A DNA stretch of 64,000 bases from Selaginella tamariscina (GCA_003024785.1 PUQB01000060.1:1-64000); one strand, 5' to 3'. Positions 47,373 through 61,691 are shown, counted from the first letter of the stretch. Translations and numbers: made by a program. Notes: a model not told the origin generated them from the sequence alone.

Positions 47373-49290
47373 GTTGCTCAAGCTCCAAAATGACTTTCTT
47401 TTAAGTAGAAATTAGGGAGGCGTCAAAACTATTCATAAACAAATAATTTGACATTTAAATTAATTGGAAGTGTAGTACCTGAAAATAACAACAATGCATT
47501 GGTTAAACATGTGACTAACATTTCATCATCTGGGGAGGAACCCGACAAAGTCGAGGTTGATACATTTATGTAGAAGCTACTTTTCCTCAATCCTAACTTG
47601 GAATTTAGTGAGATAGAAGACGGTGACGACTACTTCAACATAAGTTTAGAAACACTTTCTACTGTGGGCATCCTCAACGAACACGCTTCTAGCATCCCTT
47701 GAGGTAACTCTAGAAATGACATCAACATGACAAACCAACAACCTTTTTATTATGACACTCTTTGAAATTGTTACCATCATGCTGCATCTCTACATGAACC
47801 CTTACAGCTTCCTCGTACACAGAGCATGTTGCACATTTGATGGTATATAGACAATACTTGCATTTTAAGCCAACTGCAAGTCCCTTGCCTAATAACTTTG
47901 TTGACTATGAAGTCTCCCAGTAATAGTAGTTGTAGTCAAAAAGTTATGAAATGTCTTCCCAACTTATTGTTCCCTTATTGTTGTCCCAGAACAATTTTGC
48001 CCTCCACTAAAATCTAACATTTTCTCTACATGCCATAAACTTCACTCTTTTGCTACCAGAATCTTGTGTAGCAAGCTATCTCAAGAGATGTGCTAATGGC
48101 CAAAACTTTGTTTGTTAAAGGAAAATCAATTTTTGGGAGATTTCTTACCAAGTGCGGATGAATCCATCCCATCAATGCATATGAGAAGATAGTTTTGTGC
48201 CTCCTCACTGCTAAACTTCTTAGCAATTCTAAAGGCTAGCACCGATGGCATCATACTAGACCTATTATTGATGGAATAAAATGTAACAAAGATAAGCACC
48301 AAAAATAATTAATGTAACATCTACTTATACCTATTCAACTTAACAACAAAAAGAATTTAAAAATTGATATAATGCCTCCGCTGCCCAATGTTATTATAAT
48401 TTATCGCATGCTCACTTTCTTTGATGTATATGGGATCTCGACATGTGCTAGCGTTTTGATACCACAAATGTTCTTGAAAATAACACAATAGCAACATGTC
48501 ATTTCTCATAAATAACCATCATTCTGGTAACTTAACGCCTCTCAAACAACATTAATAGCATGCTTGCATAAATTTATTGCATGCTTGTTTGCACCAATGA
48601 AAGTCGTCTTTTGTCGATTTTTATGTCATCTTTCAGTAGGTATTTAATAATATATTTGCAGTGTGGTAGTGTCTTACTATTGAACCTGACAACTAGTCTT
48701 ACTGTCACACTTTATTCAACACCTGACACTCCTTTTCAGCGGCATTGATGGCTTTCATTTTCTTTCTCTAGGGTTTAGCACAATCAACATGGACAACTCT
48801 GCTAGTTGTGCCAAGCACATTCGAGGGCATTTGATATGGTGAAAAAACAAAACCTCTACACCTATGTTGTCATCACCAAAGCATGTGCTATGCACTCCAT
48901 TGAGCACCCTTATCTGGTAAGTGCTTTTTAAGCTAATGCTTCACGCTTTGTCATGTCTTCATAGCATGTCAAACAATCCTCATTGCTTGCTCAAGTATTC
49001 CAAAATAATAAAGAGTTTGTTTAGACATGGTGAAGACTGACCATGCATTTGGTGTGGAGTGGAATGCCACTCTATTCAACATACATGGAGAAGAATTCCA
49101 TGAGTTGTTTGTGTCACATTACATGTGTGCTGGAGGTCTTGTGTTCATTCTTGAGATTAACGAGATTATCAAGACTTGGATTCTTACACAATTCCACACA
49201 TGAGGGGATTTTGTGTAGGGTTGCAAATGCTATTCATAATGTAACCATGCTAAAACATTTCAATGTGTAATACATTTGGCCACATTCGGT
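47373..49290. other. Repeat-block DNA without recognised gene
   Basis: Part of the unit B-specific insertion. Short decayed frames only. No domain recognised on either strand. Confidence 0.4.
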
Positions 49291-49299
49291 TGATTTAGT

Positions 49300-51670
49300 G
49301 CTAAGGTATTCCATACGTTTTCCATTTAACTCCTTGCACAATGAAAATTAAATTTAGGGTTTGTCGGACAAATTTTTAATAAAATTCATTTCAATTAAGT
49401 TTTTGGCTACTTTGCCTTAGAATTTGCCTACAAACCCTAATAATTCATAAATAATTATCCTGTAAACTTCATTTTTCCTTGTTTTTGGAGAGATGTTCCT
49501 TAAGCATCATATGAAGGATTCTTTATTGGAATTCATTTCTATTTCAGTTTTTGGCTTCTCTACATCAATGTTCGTTTACGAACCTTAACATTTCATGTTT
49601 AATTTTTTGATAAAATTCATTTCCCTTGTTTTCGATAGTTGTTCCTTAAGGATCATATGAAGGTTTTTGTACTATGTTATTTTTATTCGTTGCTTGGACA
49701 TATGTTTCTTAGTGTTCTTCAATGAAACATATGGATCAATAGTCATTATTACTTAAGAATTCATTTCCTTTGCTTTCCGTATTTTGTTCATTAGGGTTGT
49801 AATTGCTAATTATAACTCATTAGGGTTGTAATTGCTAATTATAACTACAATGAACATTTTTTTATTGCTGATGATTTCCTTTTGTTTTATGGACATCTAA
49901 TTCTTAAGGTTCGATGGTGAACCTTAAGTATCATTTGACGTTATTTCTTACTCATACATTTTTTTCTTCTCCTTTCATAAGGGATTTGCTTAATTATGTT
50001 TAGACATATAACTTAAATTTGTTAATATGTTTATTCACTTACAAAACCACTCGTGATAGTTAATTGGTGCAAAAAAGGGGCCAAAGAGTAAGATTTGGTT
50101 TAGAAGAGAACATAGCCGACTCATTCGTGATGGTTTTGTAAGGAAAAATCCATACCAAAACAAAAAAAAGAGGGGTTTTTACCGCACTGAGATAGAGACA
50201 TCCTTCCAATGGACCTGATGAAGAACTCACCATCATAATGGTAACTCAAGCTCCTTAGCAGACGAACCTGCTCTATGTTATGGAGTAGCATTTATTTCTA
50301 TACGATGAACTGAGCAATCCTACAAACAACAAATGAGTTTGCATATGCTATGTTGGGCTTGGTTTAACCTTTTTAGCTTCTGACATGCGTAATGAAGGTC
50401 AGTCCACTAGTCAACGTTCAGCTCCCTAACCACTCGTACGGATATTATGACATGTCTATTGTCATCATTCTTGTCTCGGAGAAGGTGGTCCATTATCACT
50501 TTGTAATGTTATGTCCTTAGTACGGGTAACATCATGTTGCTTCCCGATTGATAAGAAATGAGCATTAGGTTCATACATCCATAGTATGCGTAATCAAATC
50601 CCACTGATATTTTGGTGCTTGAGTTCTTGGTTGAGTAAACAGTCTTTGACGGGTATAACCTAGACAGAGGGATATGCATTCACCCTTGTAGGCGCAATCG
50701 CAGATGACCTTGTGTATTGTGCATTGTTTTGCACCCATGAGTGCTTCACGAACCTTTTCATTAAGTTCGTTATTTGTGCTCGTCTCCCCTGCACACTTTG
50801 GGTTCATGTTTGACTAGCAAATGTTTATGGTTTGACAATGTCTGTGGATGGATATCAAGCGGAATTGTATAATTAGGTTCATTGGATGTGAATGTGGTAT
50901 TTCATCGACGTTTGAGTGTTTGATTGTCTCGATCGTTGTAGTATGAAATTTAATTAAAAAAATTGACCATGGATTCTTAGGGTTCGCTCATGAATTTTAA
51001 GGTAAATAAGCCAATAACTCATTAAAAATGAAATCTAAATACAAATTACCTAGTGATTTTTAAGATTTGCCAGCGAATGCTAAAAAATAGTATTCAAAAA
51101 ATTGGGATAAATAAAATTTAACAAAAAATCCTTCATTAAATGTTAAAGTTTGCTGATGAACCCTAAGATATTGAAGTCGAAAAACATAAAGAAGTTAATT
51201 ATATTAAGAACTAGCTCTTAATTTTTAAAGTTTCGGCAAACTTTAAGAATAAAAATTAAAAAAATCAAATCAAAATATGAAAACAAAAATAGTGAAATTC
51301 AGAAAACCAATTCATTCATACTTAAGTTCACTGATGAACACTAAGGTACAAAAGTAAAGGAGTTTAATTCTTAAGAAAATACGACCATTGGCTCTTAAAG
51401 TTCACTAATGAATCATCGGAATCAAATGTACAAAAATAAAAGAAAATGAATGTTATCAAATTTCGGACATTTATTTATTAAGGTTCACTGATGAACCTTA
51501 ACATTGAATACGTCTATTACAAATTCATTATCCCTCTTATTCATATTTACAATGTTAATGCTCATCCCGACCCATACACTGAGAAATGTCAAAAATATGA
51601 GAAAAATATGAAATAAAAAATAAATTAAACTTCATGCTTGGGGTTCATTGGTTATCAAAGAAAATACATT
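49300..51670. mobile_element. Foldback-like element with inverted arrays of a palindromic motif
   Basis: The left array (about 49370-49960) and right array (about 50960-51670) are inverted copies of each other. Each is made of degenerate 65-97 bp units centred on a palindromic word. The clearest copies are 49903-49928 (CTTAAGGTTC, 6-nt spacer, GAACCTTAAG) and 51478-51501 (TTAAGGTTCA, CTGA, TGAACCTTAA). The 1-kb core has only a 78-codon frame (50571-50807) that I do not recognise. Inverted arrays of tandem repeats around a small core are typical of Foldback-type transposons. No target duplication was identified. Confidence 0.45.
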
Positions 51671-51904
51671 CGCTTTTAAAATAAATTACTAAGGCTTCAC
51701 TATATAAATGTAAGTATTACATGCCTATCATAATGATTATTATATTACTTTATTTAACATTGGGTTCAATGAACACAATATAAAAATACAAGTACTAATT
51801 AATGTTGAACCTGATGTTTATGCAACTAATACTAAACTAAGTGTCATGAATGACAACTGTACATACAAATAAAGTATGCATGAACATGTGAAAATAGTGT
51901 GCCA

Positions 51905-52089
51905 CTTAAGATATGAACTACGCTATTGTATGCCATCTAATCATGCAACCAAGTTACAACTTTGATAGTACTCCCACGATGGATAGGCTTTCACAAATAC
52001 TTAAGATATGAACTATGCTATTGTATGTTGTCCAATCATGTAACTGAGCTACAACTTTGACGGTACTCCCATGATGATAGGCTTTCACG
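51905..52089. repeat. Tandem duplication, 2 x about 95 bp
   Basis: Two adjacent copies beginning CTTAAGATATGAACTA and ending in GATAGGCTTTCAC. The second starts at 52000. Confidence 0.8.
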
Positions 52090-52117
52090 GATGATATAAA
52101 TGATTGCTACTACAAAT

Positions 52118-53140
52118 TAAATTTGAATAACAATTTCATGAAAAAATAAACATTAGTTTGATCAAAGAAACACTACAAACAACCCTCATGACCTTATAAT
52201 CATGTTGACACCCAAAAATTGTATGGCCTTATACTGAGAGCCAAACAAGAAGGTATAAGATTTAAAAAATCAATCGAAGGCAAAGGAGGAGATATAAAAT
52301 GCATTACATCACATCAAAGTAAAATCAAAAGCTAATGCTAATTGCATAAAAATAAAACATGGTTATTCCTTTGATTCCGTAGTAAATATGTGAATCTACA
52401 CATGAAAGTGATATAAAAGGTAATGCAGAAGAAACTCAGGTGGGAGATTAGTCCTTCCTATGTGTATGCCATTTTTTGATTTAAGAGGGAATAACTATTA
52501 ATTTAAAGGAAAAAAAGAAAAAATTAAGGCAAACCCATTACAATATGGTGCATGTTTAAACAACAATAAAGGGAAAACTACATAAGATGTGGTACAAAGG
52601 AATTGCTGCTAACTAAAAGGAAAAAAGATCTTACTTGCTAATGCTCTCCTTCAGGCAACTTGTCATTTTGTTGTTTCGACTTTGACAGTATCGCTATTTC
52701 CTTCTCCATATGTGTTTATTAAATCTGATTGTCTCCCCTAAAAGCCTTTGTCCCCTCCGAACCCAATGGCATCCATTCAATTAGGTGAAGAAATGTTAAG
52801 AAAGGAGAAGAACGCAAAAGAGAATGAGGAAAGATAATAAAACCCTAGGGTTCCTAGGATGGTCAAATCCACGTAATACTGTCAACCAATGCTTAATTTA
52901 ATATAGGGAAACAATTATAATTAATCGATGATGGTTGGTCATTTGTTAACAAGTTAAAATGCATGACATGATATCTCGGCAAAAGCATTGTTGCACTACA
53001 CAATTCAAAGCAACTTTTCCAGGTGTAGGGGCAAGATAACCTTGGCATGAAAGAACATTAGCCTTACCATTGAGACAATTGGAGTGGTGAAGAATGAATT
53101 AGAATCTATGCCCATCATGTTTGTCGAGGTTTAAGGACTT
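52118..53140. other. Repeat-derived intergenic DNA (unit B)
   Basis: Matches 23531-24362, with about 170 bp extra at 52275-52440. No intact gene. Confidence 0.5.
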
Positions 53141-54186
53141 TGGAGTTCATCCAAAATGTGAGGTTTTTGTAGTCACTATAGACAGTAGTGGTGTGCAACA
53201 AACCTTCTAAGAATCATTGCCACTCCTTAAATGAGTTGACAACCGGCAACAACTCTTTGTTGTAGATATTGTAAGTAGTCATTTTTAAAACTTAGTAAAA
53301 ACTGAGGTCCACGATCAATGACAATATTGTCCAGAAGACCATAAAGTCTGAAACCTTCTTAAGCACTAGTTATATTGTGTCTTGACTTGTGATGGACTTT
53401 GTGTATGAGAGGAGATGAAATATCTTAGAGAATTTGTCCACAAGTTGCATCAAACCTCTTAGATCATGAAAGATCGGATGAAGTCCACAGAGATTGACTT
53501 TCAAGAACTAGTTAGAATCAACAACAACTAAACAATCCATATGAACAATGGCAAGGGCCTTTTGACTAGCAACAAATGTTACAAGTGAAAATAAAGTTTG
53601 CATTATATTTAAATTAGGGCCATTAGTAATCTCGCGTAACCAACTCAAATGTTTCGTGGGTGCCAAAATATTATGCAATAAGATTATCATGACAAACTTG
53701 TAACACGAGCCATCTAGAACATAAATAAAATTGTTGTAGAGCAATAACCATCTTAAAACTTGAACCGATTGTAGTTACCATGGTTGTACTGTGAAATGGG
53801 ATTTGAAGCTCAATTAGGAGCAATATGGCTCAAATTATCCTAAGCAAGTGGATTTGTTCGTAATGTCATATAAATCATCAAGAATGCAAGAATCCACTAG
53901 AGCTTGTATCATCTTAGTATCCATCACTTTATTCGGTTTGATCCTAGAAAACTTGCCTTGTTTGGTCAAATGTTGAGTCACCGGGACAAGTAGCCAAGTA
54001 AGATCATCAGGATAGAGCATCTATTAATTACCCTATTGCGAACCTAGTTGATATGTGATGATAAAGTTGAATTGTGCTAAGAACTAAGTCTAACGAAATT
54101 GTCAACAACTTAAAACTCGTGTCAACTAGAAGTACATAAGATTCTTGTGGTCATTATAGACTATTATTTGGTGATCAGAAGTGTGT

Positions 54187-55989
54187 TGTCATAGTTTTTA
54201 CTATGACTCGACCCTTTACTTTGGACGTTGACTATTGTTACCTACATACTATGTTGATGGACCTTAGATGTAGTAGGAAACAGGCCCGCTTAGTGCACTT
54301 AGGTATCTGGTGATGGTCCGGCCGAGGTCATTAGGTATTTGCAGGAAACTCTAAGCGAAGCTAGAACTTACCTTCTAGAAACCCACTCCCAATTTTGATG
54401 TCCCGAATAGGCTGATTGGTCTTTGCAGATGAGTTCGACGTGTTAAGTAGGGTTAGGAACACCCCTAGGGTTGCCCTAACCCATGCCCTAAAACCCCCAC
54501 CCCCTTGGGTAGGGTTTAGGGGTAGGAGTAAGGGTGAGTTATAGCTCATATTGTTAATTTATCTAAGAACTAAATTCAGTACTAGCCCACTTACACATAT
54601 AAGGAAAAGAGGGGGGGGGGCTCCGTCACATAAATAAGGTAGAGTATATGTAGGAGAGCTCCTGGGTTCATGACTGAGTTCGTTGCTCTTCTGTGCAAGC
54701 TTTAGCTTGTGTCGTTAAGGTACAACCCTCTGTTGTGCCGCCCTAACTTCCAGATGCCAGGGTACGTCCCACCTTCGGGGTAGCTTACCCTTAACGTTGG
54801 CAAATCCATGCCTGGGAGGTCTTGTCGGAATGCACGTTCTAAGAGGCAGAGGTTGAGGCTTGTCTCCAGCCTCCTCCTCCACGTCAAGCTAGGTGTAGCA
54901 CTCACAGCCAAGCAAGGCACATCCGTGTCCTTGTCCAACTGTGGGTGTGGGATCTTGTTTGACAGGTTCACGTTACCTAGTTCCTGAGAGTTCATTGAGG
55001 GATTCTAGAGTTGGCATTTAGGAGCCACGTTTGTGGCACTTGGTGCAACTCTTGAATCTAAGGGCTATGGCATGATAGCCCACATCGGGGAAGGCAGTGT
55101 CACATGGAGATGTGACACTAGGCTAAACATCACATTGTGCAACGCCTGAGGCACGCCCTTTGGGGTTATGTCATGGGCTTGTCGCCAAGGGGTTGGATAC
55201 CTTAGCAAACAGACATGCTTGTGCTTGCACTAGGGTGCTAAGCCTTGGGCATCCGCTCAAGGGAGGTTAGGTCTCATAACTAGGTGTGCTTTGGCACACT
55301 TGCTAAGGGAGTGTTCTCCCTAAATTCAAGGTTGAACAACCTAAACATGTTAGTAGGAGCTTTCGTGAGGCACTCGCAAGGTCATGTGCTTAGGATTATC
55401 CCAAACCTAACCTTAAGAAGTTTGCTTAGCAGAACACTCGTGTCCGCCTATGGCGCACACTTGTGTCCTTACTAAGTACTAGTCCTAAGTCTAGGGTATA
55501 ACTTGGCCACTCAAATCCTTAGGGGTTAGTTGTGGTTCAGAGTACCCTTGTCGCCCTAAAGGGGTTGTATTCCCAGATGAGGGTGATTCCTCAAGGGGTA
55601 AGTGACGATGCCTTAGTTCTGTCCAGGGGTATGTGTAAACACCGTCCCCTTGATGGGGGTTAGGGCATGAGCCTGTCTAGGTCTTCTAGGGCAAGACCCT
55701 AAGTCAACTAGGGTTATCCCTCAAGGGTTTTGGGGGTAGACACTCTAGGGAGACTTAGGCTAACCCTAAGTCAACTAGGGTTATCCCTCAAGGGTTCTGG
55801 GGGACATTCTAGGGAGACTTAGGCTAAACCCTAAGTCTCCTATCCACTTGGGCATTAGAGTCTAACCCTAGGGGTTGTTAAGGTTGTTCTAGGAAAACTT
55901 AGCGTTACTCACACAGGGTGATGATGCCGAATGGCCACCTGGCAGCCACGTGTTGCCACGTGTTGGCCCTTTAGGTTAAAACTCTGACA
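54187..55989. mobile_element. Solo LTR, 1803 bp, in the Gypsy relic of unit B
   Basis: Begins TGTCATAGTTTTTACTATG and ends AAAACTCTGACA, with a perfect TGTGT duplication at 54182-54186 and 55990-55994. Unit A has the uninterrupted site near 25511, so it inserted after the tandem duplication. No internal retroelement domain. A G9 run and GGCTCCGTCACA at 54611-54632 mark the part shared with 45448-46930. Confidence 0.85.
55696..55826. repeat. Tandem duplication, 67 + 64 bp, inside the solo LTR
   Basis: Two adjacent copies start ACCCTAAGTCAACTAGGG and end GAGACTTAGGCTA. They are rich in TAGGG/CCCTA words but have no regular telomere-repeat spacing. Confidence 0.85.
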
Positions 55990-56403
55990 TGTGTCATTTT
56001 TCAAATGAATCCACAATAACAAATAATTCTTTATGATATACCTCGTAATTGATCTTTAATGTAAGAAATTTGCGGAGTGAAATGTTATTGAGTGAAGTTG
56101 ACCATTTTCACTGACTTGGGATAGGATGTTACTAAGTGCAAAGTTTGATGCATCAGCCTCAATGACAAAAGGTTTATCAAGATTGGGGTGAGTCAATATT
56201 GGAGCATAGGTGATAGCCTACTTCAAGGTGTTGAAAGTAGCCTTCACCTCTAATGTTCACACAAACCTTCTGTGTGAATTTGGTGAGTGGTAATCTTTGC
56301 AATAGAAATGGGCAAAGCCAAGAAAATATTAACATCTCATACAAATCATGGAACTTGTCAATTTCGTTTATGGTGAATGCTCTAATCTTCATTGCATAAA
56401 AAA

Positions 56404-57478
56404 ATACATATGTACAAGAGATGAACTGACACAACCCTACATCTAGGATAGATGAGATGGCATGCTGAGGTGGCAAGGAACACTCCCCCTCACTCTAGAC
56501 ACCGAAAGAAATCTAATCTCATAGCTCAACAAAGGTTATCAACTGGTGCTCTCTTAGCACTCTCAGCTCATGTGGATTTGATGTGTATGTGTATGTAGAA
56601 ATGTAAAGTTATGGCTTCTTGTCGAAGTTTCAATATGTAAAAACCTCTCTTCTGCTCTCCAATAGTGTGGAGAATGTCTTGGTGTTAGCTCCTCTTAGTA
56701 GCTACTCACCTATAATCAGTTGTCCTTGTAGCAATGCTCAAAATGAATGAGGTCTCCTTTGTGTAGAGGGTTGATCTACACAATAGTGTGTGCAGAAAAG
56801 TCATTGGAATCAGCTCCCCCGCAAGTCAGCCCATTTTCTAGAGTAGCACTTGCACATAGAGTGATTGGTAACGAGAAGCCTCCTTGGGCTCCTTTCTGGA
56901 GGTTATTTTGCAGCTATGATTGCTCTGTAGCACCACTCTTTGCTTGTTGTTAGGGCACCACACCTTGGTGCTCCTTGAATGCTACTTGATCACTAAATCT
57001 AGTGACTAGCAATTTGCTCTTTGGCAAGCAACTCCCTTAGATACAATTTTATGGTGTTGCCATTAATCACAGTGCTCTCATTAGAGTCTTACTTGTTGCT
57101 GGTCAATCACCATCCAGCCCTACCCTTCTATTATAGGGGATCTCATGGGTTTCAGTCAGCAAATTTAAACATCCCAAAGTTGGGATCAATTACCAATGAT
57201 TGCTTCTACTTAGGGCTAAATTAGCCCAATCAACCTACAACTTTCTGTGCTCTGTTGCATCCTAAGGTTCATGGCCTAACACAACCCCAATCTAGGGCTC
57301 TTCTGTCATCTTGCAAACTCACCAGATTCTAGCATCTGGTGGTTCTTCATCATCTTCACTGGTCTCCTCACTAGCCATTGCTAAAAAAATGCATATGTAC
57401 AAGAGATGAACCGACACAACTCTACATCTAGGATAGATGAGATGACATGCTGAGGTGGCAAGGAGTGGATCTCCAACA
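56404..57478 (-). mobile_element. TRIM-like non-autonomous LTR element (unit B)
   Basis: Counterpart of 25932-26994. The left terminal repeat (56404-56483) has lost its last about 12 bp. The right one is 57390-57478. On the minus strand the internal sequence next to the right repeat begins ATGGCTAGTGAGGAGACC and is open for about 19 codons only. Confidence 0.6.
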
Positions 57479-59388
57479 AATTTTACACTTGTTCAAAATA
57501 CATTTATCAAGCTTGTCAAAAAATCATGATCTCATAATTTCTACAATACTAGTCAAATCTGCTCCTTGTGCTCCTTCAATGTCTTGGAATATATGAGGAT
57601 GTCGTCAAAATACAAAATCACTAACACGTCAAGAACTCTCAGAAGATGTTGTGGCTATGTGTTGAAAATAGCCAGTGACCAAATGACATCACCATGTACT
57701 TAAATTGTCTGTATTGTGTGCAAAATGCAATCTTCCACTTGTTCATTAGGCAAATCCTAACTAAGTTATATACACCTTAAAGTTCAATCTTGGTGAAGTA
57801 CTTAGCCCCAACAAGATGCTCCAATAGACTCAATATCAGTGGTAGGGATACCGATTTTGTATCATTATTTTGTTGAGTCTACAATAATCCATCACCAAAC
57901 ACAATGAACCGTTCTTTTTTTTTTTTTGACAAAAAAGATGAGTGCACTAGCTGGTGACTTTGAGTATTGAATGAATCCATTGAAAAGATTATTTTAAATA
58001 TATGTCCACAAAACCTCAAGCTTCGTTGGGGAAAGTCTGTAAATTGGTCCCCAAGGGGGTTGAGCACCTTTCACTAAGTCAATGGGACATTGATATAGCC
58101 GATGTTTCAAAAGTTTATTAACACTGACCTTGTTAAAATCATCAATAAACTCATTGTACTTAGTTAGTAGATGGCTTAGAAACTTACTTGGGTTGGACTC
58201 AAGTGCTTGGGTGATAGTATAGCAAAAATTGATGAAAGATCCCGTTTACCCTCTTGGACGAATTTGTCTAACGAGATTATACAAACTCACAAAGATTCTA
58301 AAGTTGGGTATGGAGAGTTGGAAGCCTTGACCTCCTTCTGCAAATTGAAATATCACTTGCACCAATTGATTATTAGATGGATCTCAAACCAAAGGAGATT
58401 TTGCAGGAAGTCTCCCAAGATTACTTGGATGGCTCAAACTCCTCACATGATGTCACATGTCGGAAATGCACAATAGAGACATGAATTTGGTACGGGAGTT
58501 TCTTTAGGGAAATGGAGTGTCAATGTGCAAAGGTGCAATCCATGAAGTAAGTGTTGGCTCTAGAGTTCAATATAGTTAATGCTATGACCTTGCAACCCAT
58601 TGCCAGGTAAAGTTCAGCTTGTTTAAAGGACTTACCAACTCGAGACAACAGAATGAAGACAGTTATTTACAGGATTTTATGTTTGGGATTGTCCAACTAA
58701 ACTACTCCTACTTTGGTTGGACTTACTTTTAACTCCTTATCCAACTTGTTAAGAATTTCAAAATTGTTACTTCTGTTCAACAACTTGGGACTCTCAGGGC
58801 AAATGTAGTTGACCATGACGGGCTGAGAACTCGTGGGGCAAACATGATTGACCATGTGCCTCAGCTTGTTTGGGCAGTTGATTGCCATAATAAGGACACA
58901 AATTGTTTGTTACTTCTCAACTCAGGTTAGAGGACCTCAACACCAAGCTTGGGTGACCTCACACTCTATGGGAATTGGTTCTTGAGTTAGGGCTAAAGGA
59001 TGGCCATGGTTTATCATTGGTGCTACTATGTGTGAAGCTATCATTGCTTGTGTAAGTGTGTTCCCTCGAATGTGACTGTTGAAATAGTTTTGAATGACAC
59101 TTAATTAACTAATTATCGCATCATACAACATGATTAATAACCTCAAAGTGACATATTGGGCCCTCATGAATGTTAAGAAGGTCCTTGACATCATTGTGAA
59201 GCCCTTGGTAAAACTGGTTAATTAGAGCTTCCTCTCCCATAATACATTACATGCCAAAAGGCAAAACTCCGATGATATAGATTGGATGATTACCATATTG
59301 AAGTGGATGAATCTTGTTAATTATGTTCATACACTATCAATGTCTCCAAAGCAATGATTAAATTCTGAAACAAATAGTTTAAAGTTGT

Positions 59389-60600
59389 TCAACATCGGTG
59401 AATCTTTTCTCCAACAAAGGGGCAAACTAGACTCAAGTGGTGTATGTAGTAGTAGTCCAACTAAAACCACCTTTGAATGATTGCTAACATAACGATTGGA
59501 GTTCATTCGGATAACTAGGCAAACTTAATTCATAAACCCATGGAATTGGGACCTTGTGCTGTTGAACCTTTCTGGCAAACTAACCTTAGGTTTCCATATT
59601 GTTGTCAAGGAAATTGAGTTTGAAAACTTGCTTTGTAATAGTTAGATTTGTTGTGTGAGTTCGACCACTTGTTGCACTAGCTTTTGACCTTTCTAATCTT
59701 GTTATTCCTTGATTCTAGTAAACTTATGTTTTTTCCGTCTCTTGATACAACTTTGAAAGCATGCATATCTTATTTAATGATTTCTATTTCAAAGATGGTG
59801 CAAACCTATTACCTTTTATAGCCATGCTCCATCCTTGACACCAATGATGCATGGCCTAAGGAGGTTCAAACTTGGAGCCTTATGTGATAACATGCAAGGA
59901 TGGAGTATCAATCGGTACACACTATTCCCACATTTTTTTGTTGAAGATGGTTAATCAATTTTATGAAGTCTAAAATGGGTTTTATATAGGTACACCCATA
60001 GCTTGATTAGAATGCAAATATTTATTTAAATAAAAAATGAAAAATCGGTAGTATAAACAAATTTATTTCATTTCATGTAAAAATTATTTTATGTTCTCTT
60101 TTTATTTTATTTTTTTAAATACAAATATATTTGTATGAAATTTAATTCACCTAAAAAAATATTATTGCCAAACTGTAATATGGTTGTATAACGGATATTT
60201 ATACGCATGAACATATGAGGATGACACACTAAAACTCTAAGAATAACATTTTGTACAGATTTAAAATTGTACTTTACATTCACTACCTAGTGTATGAAAT
60301 TGTATACACGGATGTACTGCAGCGTGTAACGTCTCTTCAGACTGACTCCCACATTCATATCCAATTACCTCAAACAACTTGAACACAATGACACTCCACT
60401 TACAAAGTGATTGTCAATGGAGCGATCACCAACTAACAGCGATTGCCGTGTGAAGCTCCAAACTTCGCAGATCAGCATGTGGCAGGCTGATGGACAACAT
60501 TCTACGATTGACCAAGACGAGAACGACAACTTGATACCCAGGCTGAGACGACACCGACCAAACAACAATATGAAGGTCAAACATGACTGACAAGAAGGCG
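59389..60600. other. AT-rich intergenic DNA beyond unit B
   Basis: No gene recognised. Extremely AT-rich at 60000-60180. The 60365-60616 open frame has no known motif. Confidence 0.5.
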
Positions 60601-60601
60601 A

Positions 60602-61150
60602 CATGTTGTCAGGCAACGACAGGTCAGGGACAAGGTGTCAGACAATCCCACGGACGGATCTGACCAACCACCAAAGGTACCAAAAGATGGCTCGCGTAGG
60701 GAAGCACGCCATGACAGTTAACCAAGTACAAAACTCGAGGACAGCCTAAGGAGGAGGCACCACATGGGGGTCAGTGGCCAAAGAAGGACGACACATGGAC
60801 ACTCCAAGCCATTATATAAGGAGGGAGGCAACTAGTAGATGGGGTTTTTCTTCTCCCATGAGTAGGAGCACTAGATAGGCATTATTTATTGTATTTTGTT
60901 TATTCTGCAATACAAGCTACAATATAGTCCCGTTTCTCCTCCAGACATCAACCTCCCAACTCTGGGAGTCCCAAGGGCGGCGTTCGGGTAAGGGCCACCC
61001 CTTTTCAACTACCTACTCCGACCGTCAGCCACAGTTGAACGTTAGCAACAGCTACCCACCTCCGGGAGTTAAACGTTAGCAACAGCATCTTGCAACTACC
61101 GAACGCAACTCATATCAGCCTAACCTAACCATCCAAGCTGCGAAGTCACA
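60602..61150 (+). repeat. LTR-like block with TATA box
   Basis: GC-richer than its surroundings. It has ATTATATAAGGAGGG at about 60811-60825 and a following pyrimidine-rich leader, the layout of a Gypsy LTR. A short repeat GTT(G/A)AACGTTAGCAACAGC occurs twice (about 61034 and 61065). No second copy or target duplication was found, so element limits are uncertain. Confidence 0.35.
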
Positions 61151-61691
61151 AAACTCCAAGGACATACAAAAAATTGGAGATATAAGGTGTAAAAAACAAT
61201 GCATCCGTTATTACGAATACAAAAGCATATACACGAGGTAATAATGTGCATGTAGGGTTATAATTATAATATTCAAATTTCATAAGGATAAATTTAAACT
61301 TCATATGTAAATTTGTTGTAAATATTCCATAAATTTATAATATGTAATTTTCCTTAAAATCTAACATGCATATTTTTAACTTTTATTTGGTACAAAAGCA
61401 TATACTTAATGATATATATAAATGTAGTTATTTTCGCAGGAATGTTCTTTATATATTTATGTTACTTCATTTTTATTCACACAAAATTTATCATGTAATG
61501 AATTAAGTCAATATCATTATAGCAAGAATAAATGGTGTCTACACAATCGTATAGACTTATTTATATTACAGTTTCTTAATTCGCAGACGAATGGACATGT
61601 GTGTATGTGTCTATATAAATATAGAGATATAGAGAGAGACACACTTTTTTTATGACAAAATATAATAATTACACATACAAAGTTCTATCCG

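Larger units (their letters stand above)
53141..59370 (-). pseudogene. Chimeric Ty3/Gypsy relics, gag-pol (unit B)
   Basis: Same order as 24363-28850 on the minus strand: gag near 59120-59330, RT start near 58030-58230 (PPWGPIY-type), active site near 57605, RNase H near 56050-56180, integrase zinc region near 53590-53740 and core near 53380-53470. The join of the integrase to a second RNase H end is also here (about 53150-53290). Interrupted by the TRIM-like element and the solo LTR. Inert. Confidence 0.8.

Noticed and set aside
54361-54549. 62-codon ORF (PLNPTQGGGGFRAW...)
   Set aside because: Lies inside the non-coding solo LTR, in a CCCTAAAC/GGGTTTAG-rich stretch. No homologue recognised.
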